From positions 13,577,919 to 13,641,918 of the forward strand of contig NC_051434.1 in assembly GCF_001649575.2 (NCBI RefSeq): 64,000 bases of DNA, read 5' to 3'. The notes below the pieces were generated by a model. It was given only the letters and a program-made list of their open reading frames with translations. It was not told the origin of the DNA and did no database searches. The DNA is from Kryptolebias marmoratus. Taxonomy: Eukaryota > Chordata > Actinopteri > Cyprinodontiformes > Rivulidae. This document shows positions 35,201 through 47,200 of this stretch, piece by piece; the first letter of the stretch is position 1, and the number at the start of each line of letters is the position of its first letter. A program made the position numbers and the translations under genes.

Positions 35201-38200
35201 CTTCTAAAAGCCCACACTGTGCGCTTTGTCACCTTACCAAAAAAAAAAGCTAAAAAAAAAAAAAAAGGTGCAAGTAGCTCACTGACAGCCCATTTACATG
35301 CCATTTCCAATGCAACAGTGTAACGTGCAGCAGGCACAGTAACACGGCCAAATGGCAAACGGTCCGGCTGCCAGTCGGCTTCATTTTCAGCCAGCCCTGA
35401 AATCTTTGGCGAGCGGGTGAGGCTCTGAGAGAATTCTGGCAATCTCCAATGGCGATGGTGACCAAAACAGACAATAGACATGAGGGTGGCTTGTCATTTT
35501 TTTCTTTTTTTTTTTCTTTTTTTGATTGCTAAAGGCTGTTGCAGAGAAATCGCATGTGCAGCAGCACACGTGTGGACACAAAGAGGGGGACCGCACACTT
35601 GTGGCGGTCATACAGGCAACCGCGGCGGCTCATTCCCGCTCGCACAAAAACACTTTTATAGCTCTTAGTCAACAGAGTTAGTTTTATCTGCCAGCAGACA
35701 GGCAGGTCATTTATATGGTAAACTCCCTGATGCCACCTGAGCTGCTTTAGATGGGCTGACTATATTTTAGGATAAACACAGCTCCTATGAATTGATTTTG
35801 TGTGCGAGCGTGTGATTGCGAGTGGGCATATATCTGCCTCTTTCCCTCCCCTTCTGTCTGATAGGGAGGCCGCGAGAAGTAAAGGATTCCTGGAGGATTA
35901 TCTGATTGTTTGTGGAGATTGAGAGACCTCATTCCCAGCAAAGGGATTTATTTGTATTTGTGTGTGTGTGAGGCAGATAGAGGAATCTGTATGTCAGCCC
36001 ATGACATTGAGGAAACCCACGGTCAAATCCCTGCTTTAATTCAATTTGGCTTTCATTAATGACATTATTTCCCTGCCAGTGTGACTTGATGACTCCCACA
36101 CAGTAATGAAAAACAAATATCTCTTTGCAGGCGGCCCTGTGAAAATATGTCAGACAAGATGCCTGGTTAACTAAGTTGCAGGAAAGAGGAGCTTTGTGTT
36201 CGCAATGAAGAGGAGCACGATGCTTTCCCCAGCTTGACCTTTGGCGAAACAATGCAGGCTATGATCGAGTGTGCGCCGTTTGTTTTATTAGCTTTAGTGC
36301 TCGAGCCTGAAAAACCATTTCCGCGCGACTAAGCTCCCGTTCGTTCCCACTGGATCACAGCGACCCCGTGGTGAGTCCAGGGAGGATGAAGCGGGGAAAT
36401 ATGTTCAATGTTGCAGGCGTTCGCCCTGTGGTTCGCACACAGACGATTTGTTTGATTTGTCAGGTCCCCCCGTCTCATCACGTAACCTTAAACCAGAGGC
36501 TTATTGCTGTCTGATCACCAATCTGCCGCGCCTTCGCTGCAGAGGCCCTGGGTCGGAAATAACACACGGGCAAAATGGACCAATCAGACAGGGCTTTTCC
36601 GAAAACTAAAAAGGAAGCACAAGCTTTCACAACAAATGGAAGTATAACCCATGGGTCAATTTCAAGAAATGGCCCTTGTCACCATTTTATCCAGCTCACA
36701 AGATTCTATTTTAAATGTACTAGAACCAGCTTACCAATCTGTAAAGGTTTGACTCTCTCTTGCTGGTCATTTTGCTTGATTTGTGAAGACTTCGAAGGGC
36801 AATAAGCCAACTTTGAAGCCAAGAAAACCAAGTTAGTATTTTTCAGAAATCTTTGATTTGAATGTGAAAATTGTTGGTTCCTTTAAAATCAGGACTGAAA
36901 ACATTACTGTTTACTGCAGTTTCCCGTGAAGGTGAAAACTTAACATATGATTCAATACGAAACATTTTGCAGAGCATAAAACTGAAATGCAAGAAGAAGG
37001 AAAACACACACTTCAGTAGACATAATCAGATTTTGATAAACTACAAAAGAAAGGTCTAACATTCACTTGCCACCTTTTATGGCCGTTTTGGTCAAGCCTT
37101 TAAAAAACGAAGTTAAGCGCAATATTGCAAGGTCATGCATGAACTTTTAGCACCAAAGCATGTGTTGGGGATGACTCTGAGCTGTTACCACACCAAATTG
37201 TAGCCCAAAATCTGTAAAACTAAGCTCTATCCATTTTTGTGCTCTCTAAGTTTGGTTAGCAGCCATCCTCAGTTGGGTTATATATTTCATCCAGTGAGTC
37301 ATGATTGCTTATTTTTCATGTTTCAAGAGATTTTGTGTGTTTTGTTACATATTTTTGCCCTTTAGGGCCACCAGCTCAGCCTTCATGTGAGCCTTCTCTC
37401 AGCCTTCCGTGATCGTCATTATCTTGGTGGTCACACGGATTGGTTGCTGTGGCTTGTCAGACTTCTGAAGAATAAAACCAACAGCCAGGCGTGACTTTTT
37501 ATCCTGGTCTCCTGCGCGTCAAGGCTATGCTCCGATAAAAAAAAAAAAAAAAAGCAGAAGAAACGGAGATACTGGGGAAACGGAAGGGGGAAAAGAGCAA
37601 TGGATGAAGCAGAAGTGAGGCCGAATAACGTCATCCGGGTGTGACGGAGAGAAAGAACCTCCTCGTGAAAAAACTAGGGATGCAGCGAGCATCTTCGACG
37701 AGAGGAGACGAGAAGTGGAGAGAGAGAGAGAGGGAAAAAAAAAAAAAGGTGTGAGGATGAGCGGGTGGGAGTCAGGACTCAGCGTATGTGTGAGGAAGGA
37801 AGTTAAGTGTGATGCCGTGTGACTAACGGCTGCCGTGTGGAGCTGAACTCTGCTGATAACTTTCTGGCGTCCTGCAGAGCCGGAGACCCACTCAGCTCAT
37901 TAAAACCTACGACGAGCATCTAATGCTCGGCCCCGTGTGTGTGTCAGTGTGTCTGGCTGCACTTTATTTAGACCAGAGGTGTACAGATTAATGCAGCAGC
38001 TTCGGCTCTGCGAGTATTCTCATATGCATGTGAACCCCTCAACAATGTTACGGCGGATGCCTCCTCTGTCGAGGAAGAATGATGTATTCCATCTGCCTAA
38101 CGTGATATATTCTTTGGCTCGGAGATCCATCAGCATGTGACATCTGCATTGCCTGACACACTCTTCATGGCAAGCAAATCACAATTTATTTTATTTTTTT

Positions 38201-41200
38201 TAAGAAAAAAAAAAAAAACTGTCGACCTGAAATAGTTCCAGTCATATTTGTGCACAGAGCTTTAGTTCTGTTGGCAACATGCCTTGAGATAATGCCTTCA
38301 AAGATGGCAGAGTGTTGCCGTGTCAAAAGGCTGGAACTCAGCATCACAAGTACATGAGTACTGAATGTGCCTTCAGCATCACACTGCGTTCTCACCTTGA
38401 CAGACCCTCCTTTTTTTCTTTTTTTTTTTCCTCTCTCCTGCTTCTGTTTGTCAGACGTTTTTGTGAACTCTTCTCTTCTGGAGACGTTTCTCAGACCTCC
38501 TTTGAGAAAGCTCACATACTAAGCAACAACTGCCAAAACTTTGCAGCTCCATATTCTCCCCCCCCCCACCCCAAACAGCAAGGAGCTCCTCCCGGGCTCC
38601 AGGAAGTTGATTATTTTTATAGAAACTGTTTTGGCAACAGATCCTCGCCTAAAAGCTCTGCAAGTCATTAGAAGGCTATTTAAATAAAACGTGAACTTCC
38701 AGCAAAGCACGGGGATAAGCCTTGAGGGTAGCTGTAAGCAGTAATCCCTCTGCATCACCTAGGCAGGCTTAGTGGAAACTCTTGCTTTCTCACGCGTGCA
38801 GACTCCAACAACACGGGCGACGAGATGATTCATACAACGCTCGCCAAGATATCGTGCAGCACGTGTGTTGCAGAACACACACGCGCAAAAAAAAAAAAAA
38901 AAAAAAGTCGGGGATTTGTGCAGTATGGGGAATTAAAAAGCCCTTTGATGCTGCTGCTGCTCCTCGAACGTCTTGTGAAACCCGGGGTCAAAAAGTGAGG
39001 TGTCGGCCTCAGTCGTGTGGCCGAGGCCTGCCGGTTGATACAGAAATAGCGGAGAGCCGGGAACAACAGCTGAACAGCCGCTCAGTCGCTTCTTGTGACC
39101 GTCACACAATGCACCCTTGGATCTCACAAATGTGATGAGTGTTCCCACACAAAATCCCCCCCCAACCCTTCATTCTTGTTTTAAAACCACATCATCGCAT
39201 ACCTCCAACTTGCCTAAAGCTACTCATTGCAAAGTCATGAGGACGGGTCCAAGAAAAAAAGGAAAAATCATAAAGTAAGAAACAAACTCTGCACCAATCT
39301 CATACTGATAGTTGATATGTTTGTGACTGGATGTGAGCTACCACGTGTTTGTTTACCTACAGAAACTGCTGAAGTGACTGAAAACAGGTCAACAATGGTG
39401 ACGTCCATAGGAGTCCTGTTTGAGATTGAGAAGTTTGACATTTTTGATGTATTGGTAAATATTTACCTCTTGAGTAAAGTATGCAGATAAAAAAAGTTAG
39501 GTTCAGTTGAAATCCACTGCCCTGCTTGATTCCCAATATTCATTCTTGACCACTGTCCTCCTTGTTCTCTTTTTTTCTTTCGCTTTTAGCAGCAGATTGA
39601 CTCTTATGTTTCCACGTGAACGTCTTCTCTGAGATCCTACCCTTGGTCCGATGCCACCATATTTGTTTACCTACACAGCCTAACGTAGGCCAACCATCTG
39701 ATTAAAGCTTCTGCATGATTTTGGGTGGATTCTGCCCAGTGCTTCATTTTCGTTTATGGAGCGTGGACCCACATTTCAGAACTGCATATCAGTATATTTG
39801 GAAATCTACTGGAGTGAATAACGTCTTTCCAACTGCACCATTTGATATAGTTCAGGATAACCTTTTTTATGTTTGATGTCATAGTTTGCAATAAGAACCC
39901 CCTTTTTTAAACACTGCTTTTATTTAGTTTGCACTTCAGCTCTGATCCCACCTCTCTCCTTGCCCTCCCCCTTGGCCCTCTCCATTACAAACTCCAGGCC
40001 CTTAGCAGTTCCTATGTTGTTCCCGTTTTTTTAAACTCCCACAGTGGCAGACAGTATAAATGAAGTCACTTCTCTGCCTTAAGCGCCACCTAATAACTTT
40101 GTGTATGCCTCTCCCCGAATTAGCTGCGATGCCCTGACTGCGTCTTGTCGGTGGGTGAGTGCCAGCCGAGCAGAGCTAATGACAGCTAATGACTGTTTAC
40201 GTTGACAGGATCGTTGTTATCCCCCCACCCCCCAACCCCATCCCTGCAACCCCACCCCGGTCTCCAGCTGTTGTTATTATTACCACTACACTGCTTTTGA
40301 TAAGTCTCCACAGACGCCCGTTTAAGTGTTTGCCTGATGAAAAGCTCTCCTGAATCCAAGCGGTTATGCCAAAATCATGTTTCTCTGGGAGGTTTTTTTT
40401 TTTCCCCCTCCCATTGTTTATCTGAGATGGGAGTCAGGAGAGGAGAGCCCATGTGCTTGTATCCTAACACATGTGCCAGTTACTCGTGTGCTTTTGTGTG
40501 TGTATGAGTGAGCATGGCAGATGATGGAGAACAAATTGAAAATGAGATGGCTTGCAGATTTTTTTTTTTTTTTTTTCATCCATCCATGCATACGTGTGTG
40601 TGTGTGGTTAATTTATTCAGGTTATTTTCTCTTTTCCAGACCCATGCAAATGAGACTGAATGGGAGAGGATGACAAGTGTCGAGGCACAAACAGACAGCC
40701 TCATCTCTGCCTTTCCTGCTAACTGCCTTGCTCCTTCTGTCTCCCGTTTCTCGTCCTCGCGCCGACCTGCCCTCGCAGCAGAAAACAGCCACACGTGTGC
40801 TCTCCCCTTAAAGCTTTTGTCCAGGCAAGGAGCTCTAAAACGCCACAGTGCGCTGACCTCAAGAGGGCTGCTCTCACCTGGTGAATTTCCTGGTTGCTTC
40901 AAAATGATAAGCTCCGCAAAACCATTTTCCTTTCCATTATGTTTGGTAATAAGGGACCGGCTCTGCGTTAACAATTGATGCTAATACCAGTCGCCCAAAC
41001 AAGCAACGTGATTGCATTGTCCCAAATCGTTTGATGTACGTGTGCGCGTTCGGTCGTCTGTTTGCGCCGGGGAAAGCGTATTAAACTCTCTGCTGAAATG
41101 GATACACTGTGATGAGCACTATCACTGTTGTGTGTGACAGCGAGGACAGAGGCTAATAGTTCTGCTGTAATTGGTTTGAGATTTAGCGTGAAGATGCCAT

Positions 41201-44200
41201 GTGTTGTTGTTCAGTGGGAATTATCATAATGAAACGTGCTCTCTCTCTTTGTTCCTTTTGTCCCCCTTTTCTCACCCCCCCTTCCTCTTTTATCTCCCCT
41301 CCTCCTCCTCTTTGTTCCAGCTTTTTGCCCATTCCTCTTCCTAAGCTGCCCCATAATTGTTTGGACCATATTTTTCATTAACCCTACTTGTCTAACCATG
41401 TTTTCCTTCTTTCCCCTTCTTGTGGTTTTTTTTTGGTACCCGTTTTTCCCTCCCTCCAGAGGTGCCGGTGTCATCAGTGCTGTGTCTGTCGTCGGTCAGA
41501 GAGCTGCCGGTTCAGGTCAGGGACCTCTACGCGCAGGGTTTCGTCCTGGTCGCCGTGCACCCCTTCGTTCACCCCTGTGGGCCTCGCCATGCGCACATCC
41601 AGCGCCAGCTCCACCGGGCCGTGCTGGTCCGAGAGACCCACAGGTATCAAACGCACCTTCCTCGTCAACATCAGCGCCAGCCACACTTAGGAAACTACTT
41701 TGAACCGTAGATTTCTCCACTGTAGGCTGATGAAGATAAATGAGATTATTAAACTTGCAGCCAGATTTAGCTAACAATTAGAGGGTGGCCGCTTGTGTGA
41801 CTTCATTGTTTTGACACAGAAGCCAACTGAGACTCATTATCACAAGCTTCCTCACCTCCTTATGTTAATGTTAAATTAATTGTTGATGATTCAGCCTCTA
41901 AAATAGCTCCGTTTAGCTCACTATCCTAATTCTTTCACTCTTAACTATACCACATTTACTGTAGTTTACTTAAAATTCACAGCAGTAGCGATGTACAGTA
42001 ATTTATGCCACCATGTTAGCAAATTTTTCACGTCACCCCTTTGACTTATTCTCCCCATAAGATGGAAGTTATTGATGGATCTAACCCATATAAAAAGCAT
42101 GTACACACAGGCAGACTCCGAAATACCCAGTCTTAAGATACAGAGTTGTTTCCAAGCCTAATATGAAGATTTCTTCAGGTTTACTTTGATCACACATGGA
42201 CAAAATGAGGCCCGAGGGCCAGAAGCGACCCCTTGTCATCCTCCATAAAAAAAAAGTTTAAATAAATAAACAAAAAGCATAATTTTAGTAATTTTCCACC
42301 AGTAACTGTCCACCTGTGACTTGGTGCCACATCTGAGCAGAACCTAACAGGCATCCTGGCTGATTCAATCACAGGTTGACAGCTTCAAGTAGGAATGTTT
42401 CCACCTGGCAGTGAGATTTGTTCCAAGTGATCAGATTTCAGTAACCCGCGTCACATGTGATTCGTATGTGGCCGTGGCACACACTCCGCCCTCAGCTGCT
42501 CTACTCCCGTTCCTGTAAAATCACAAACACATTAAGCCTCCTGTGATGGATCATTATTTACAAATTAGCTCGTTGTCAGTTCATCTGAGTTGTATTTTTG
42601 TGGCGTTATTTAGAAATCTTTATTACGTAATCCAACAGATGTGCTGTTAAAGTAAGTGGACATATGTGGCAAGAACATTAACCATTAACTAACTATTAAA
42701 CTCCGTTTTGGTAAACAACTCAGTGACATGAACGCATCTGTAAGATTTTATGATAATCAGTCAGTCTGAGTGCGTTTTACCATTCTGATGACGTTTAGCT
42801 CAATATGATCCGTGCTGAGAGGGGCAGGGATCAGAACCCATCCCAGCTGTCGCGGGGCAAGAGGCGGCGCACACTCTGGTCAGGTTGCCGGGCCAACACA
42901 GAGAAATACAAGACAAAAAATAATGAATTTCATGAGGTTAATTCACCTAACATGCACAGATTTGGATGGTAGGAGGAACTCAAAGTAGCTGGAGAACAGA
43001 CTGTGTTCAAAGCCAAGAGTCGAACCACGACCTCCTTCCTGTGGGTGACGGTGCTAACCGCTACACCTCAGTGCAGCCCCCGAAACTCAAATTAGTCACA
43101 CAATTTCCAACTATCTGTGCAACTTTTCAGCTGGCACGTAATAATCCTGACTGTGAAAGGACTTAATTTGCTTCGTTTACAGTCTGGGTCGTTTTCTGCA
43201 CTCTCAATGTAAATTCAGATAAATCTGAATTTAAATCTGAATTTTGTATACACACACGCAGACACACACACAAACACCAACACACACATTAGCAGGTGCC
43301 AGGCTGTTACTTTGATGCCCCTCCTGCCAAGCTGTCCTGCTGCTTCCTGGCACCTGTCACCGTGGAGACGGCTGATTGCATCATCAGTGCTCGCCAGAGG
43401 GGAACGGCGCAGTGAAAGAGAGAGACCATCTCCCTGTCCTTTCATCTGCTTCCTTCAGCGACGACCACTCCCCCCCCCCGCCTCACTCCCCTGTTTTTTT
43501 TCCTTCTTTTTGTCCCAGTCACCCTCCTTTGTCCCCTTTTATTCCGTCTTTTTATCTCCCCATCATCACCATCCCTTTTATCAAAAAACATAAAAATGAA
43601 AGGGGGAGAAAAAAAAGGGAAAAAAAAAAAATCAGACTGATCCACTGTTTCAAATCTAGCCGAGAATGTCACTCACGCCTCAGAGCACAAGATATTACGA
43701 CGGCCTTCCCACTGACCTCAATCCAAATCTGAAGAGGCGTATCTGAATGTGCCTTTTATGATGGTGCCTTGCAACGGGAGGAAAAAAAGGAAATTCAGTC
43801 CTTTTTTCTGTCTAATAAGTCTTTTGTGGCTGTGGTAAATGTGTGCTCTCCTTAAATGGAAAATTCCCTCTCCATCAGATTTGACATTATGTTTCTGCTG
43901 TGATCATTCTGGGTCAACAAGTGCTCCTGAAGACGTCTGCCAGAATCCTTCAAGCTGAGGCTCACTCCATTCTGACTGTAATGTTACCGAGTGATGGGCT
44001 GTAACCACTGTAATTACACCGGGCAGGAAGCAAGCCTGAAAGAAAGTCCAGAATGATGTTAAAGGCGTACTTCAGATCTTCAAAGTGGAGTTCTGGGGAC
44101 AGGTTATGGACAAATAACATCTTACCTGTGGTAGATAGTTCTTTGAACGACCCTTTAACTCAGCCAAGACCAAACTGGATTGCTGCCATTAAAAAAACAG

Positions 44201-47200
44201 AACTCCAGTCTCCAAAATGTTACAGCAAATGCCGTTTTAAAAACATTCACACCAGTTGCACATTACACGGTTATTTTGTCAGAAATATATTTCAGCTGGA
44301 CGTGCTCCGGACTGCATCATGGAGGCAGTTCCTCACTTAGCTGCGAGCTTTGGGGACTTGTTGGAGACCTGAAATGGGAAAAGAATGCTCTGATTTTTAC
44401 TTGGAATCCTACTGCATGAACAACCAGAGAAATGTGGGCCAAGACTTGTCATACATAGTGACAGAAAAATACAGCTCTAGCCCTCTAGACTTCCAGAAAC
44501 TGGGCTCCAGCGACAACTCTATTTTGCAAGAAAATTTCTCTTGCAAAACACTTTCAAAATTCCAGCAACAGGAGCGCGAGGAACTTGCGAACTGCAGTGA
44601 ACGTTTCAAGACAAACTCCCTCACTAAAGCAGTTTGTCGCCAACAATCGCTGCTCAGTGAGTTACCACCCTTTGTGCTACGGCTAGCTGCTGCTGTTGCC
44701 ATCTGTGCTAGCAAATAACAACAGAATTCCTTACAAATAACTGATATAAAATTGACAGTGATGGAAACGTTTATAAAACAGTGTTTGCATGAACCCCTGG
44801 AAAGGTTTTAAGATTTGAGTTGTGTTAAGAGAGCGGTAACCCACTTTGGCCTCAGCTCTGCTCAGACTAGGCAGGCAGAATGAACCCCTTTTTCTACAAA
44901 CTAAGGTCGTTCAAAGAGCTTTCTTCAACATGTAAGATATGTTTTGTTCGTAGCCTTTTCGCTACTTTAAAAAATCCAAACTTATTGATTCCAAACTCTG
45001 CGATTCAAATGACCCAAAGTGACCCGAGTGATACGATGCACAAATGAGGCTTTATAAGTATTGTGCCTTTCTCTCTCTTTCTCCTTTTTTTATCTCACAG
45101 TTCAGAGAAAAGCCATCCGAGGTGGGCAAGAAATCGACTGGAGACAGACGTCTGTGTGGCTAGTCAACAGGCTGCAGACCCAGAAATGATCCAGAACTAC
45201 GTCAAGAAGGTTGGTTGGGGAAAACGGCACGAGATACACGGTTGATGTTTCAGTCATTCTCTCCAAAAGGACAAACTTCTTAAAAGACGGGCTTTGTTTT
45301 GCATCTTAACACACATTTGTAAGTCTGTAACGTGTTCAAACAAGATTTGAGCTGCACATTTCTGGGATTATTTTGTGCAAAGTCTTTCTAGTGCTGACAT
45401 ATGGCGGTGTATCTAACTGACTGGCACTGAAAGCTTCTCACTTAATTAAAAGAAGACTGTGACAACATAACTTTTTTTCTTTTTTTTCTAGGAAAGCACA
45501 TTTCCAACAATTTTTTTTTTCTCACCAGACTTTTACTGAAATTTACATAAACAGTGAATGTTAGATTCAGTTCCTCGCAAGCGCCACTCTTGTTACAGTG
45601 GTTTTTGTTTGTGTGTGTGTGTTTGTTTAGCTTCGCAGCGACACCGTGGCAAACATTTCAGTGCTTAAAACGCTGCAGTCAACCGGCTGTAATTGTTTGT
45701 CTTTGCCAAATGCTAAACCTTTCTTTTGGTACTGACATGAAGAGCTTCTTTAGCTCAAATGAAGCAGATTTAATTAGGGCTTTTTCCTTCTTTTTTTTTT
45801 TGAATACTGGTAAATTTACATAATTGAACGGATTTGATTTGTGCTGATGGTAGCTGAGCAAGAACCAGGAGATCAGCGTACTAGGTTCCTACTAGTTGCA
45901 CATCTCGTGCTCTCACATTTTGCTGTATCTGGTAAGCAAAAGAAGACAAAATGGAAGGTTACGGTCATCCCGGTAAATCATATTAAAAGGAAAACCCAGA
46001 ATTCTCTCCTAATCAGAGCATCATTGTTGGCACCTAATGTACAGTGTAATTATGATTTCTTGTCTTTTTAAATTCTCATCAATAGCTTTCCAGGTTTTTT
46101 TTAAGGACTTTCAAAGTGAGTTTTTTTATTTGGTAGTTTTGTACCCATTTTCAGTCCAATCCTTGCATCTCTCCAGAGGATTTTCTTTCATTTAATTTTA
46201 TTGTTAGGCCACTTAATTACTCACCTTCCCCAAAAAAACTATTAGTCCAAAACCTATCTCATCATGTTGTGCACTAAAAGTAATAATTAAAACGAAACAA
46301 AAATAAAATCCGGACAAGTCGGGGACAAGAAAGGCTTAAAAACCTTTCTGCCTCAGACAGATGGCATCAGAAATTCACCTCCTTTTAAAATAAAGGGGAA
46401 TAAAAATGATCAAGTGGGCACCCTGTTACTACAAAATACTCTTATGCTGCTCAATATGTGTTACCTTTGACAACTTTTCTGGATAAAGAAAGTGTTGAAA
46501 ATAAGGTTTAAAACCGATGTTTTGCTTAGATGTGTGGTGTGTATATAGACACAACACTTACTCATTCATCGAGTGTTTTTATGATACAGGAATGTTCACT
46601 GAGTTAACAAATAAAAAAACGCCTAAATCCTCTGAAAATGAATGGAAATGTAAAGAACTGAGGTATGGCTCAGGACTTTCACACAGCGCCGCGTCCACCG
46701 TTGCCGCTCGCTCTGGGTCTCTGTGCTCATGAATGCGCCAGTGGTCCTACATTGGGAAATAAAAATGTGCTCTATTGAATAGATTTGCATCTGAACACCC
46801 AGAGAGCACAAAGGGAGCCCTGATTGGATGGAAATGCACATCACTGAGCATAATGTGATCGGCTCCGGCAGCGTGACATGAATAACCAATCAGATCACAG
46901 GCTGACACGGGGAGAGGGTTTCAGATAAGAGCCCAGGAGCTGCAGACAGAGAGACTCCCCGGTTCTCTCTCTCTGCGTGTGTGTATGTGTGTGTGCAGTT
47001 TTGAAATTCTATACTTCTGTTTTTCCAGCACCACACCAGCCTGCCCACTCTCCCCATCTCTCCGGACAAACTGATCAGATAAAACCGAGCGCGTGCAAAT
47101 TGTGTTTGTGGGCGATGGAGTGAGACTCTTCAAAAAGTTGGCGTGTAAGTGCCAAATACAGTGGCTATTGGGAGAAGATGCGTCTCGTTATTGCTCGCGA

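Larger units (their letters stand above)
32359..41459 (+). other. rftn1: rftn1 intron after first coding exon, 9.1 kb
   Basis: No coding exon is supportable on either strand. It holds a reversed copy of the TAGCTAAAAG minisatellite, a minus-strand copy of the 330-bp repeat, microsatellites, and some AT-rich stretches with homeodomain/POU-like motifs (for example ATGCAAAT at 32,697-32,704 and a TTCATTAATGACATTA block near 36,053). There is one ambiguous base, n, at 34,874. Confidence 0.7.
41644..45100 (+). other. rftn1: rftn1 intron, 3.5 kb, repeat-rich
   Basis: Holds the tRNA-headed SINE at 42,800-43,085 and the inverted-repeat element at 44,110-44,965. Open frames of 90-120 codons in this intron lie inside repeats or low-complexity DNA and show no coding character. 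Confidence 0.7.

Noticed and set aside
41236..41703. 155-codon plus-strand frame overlapping an rftn1 exon
   Set aside because: The real rftn1 frame is another one: the splice phases from 32,358 and to 45,101 fix it.
43020..43083. tRNA gene
   Set aside because: A and B boxes are present, but the cloverleaf is not complete and SINE body follows directly, so it is a SINE head.
44350..44718. 122-codon plus-strand frame and a 101-codon minus-strand frame
   Set aside because: Both lie in the inverted-repeat element inside an rftn1 intron, with no recognisable domain or splice context.
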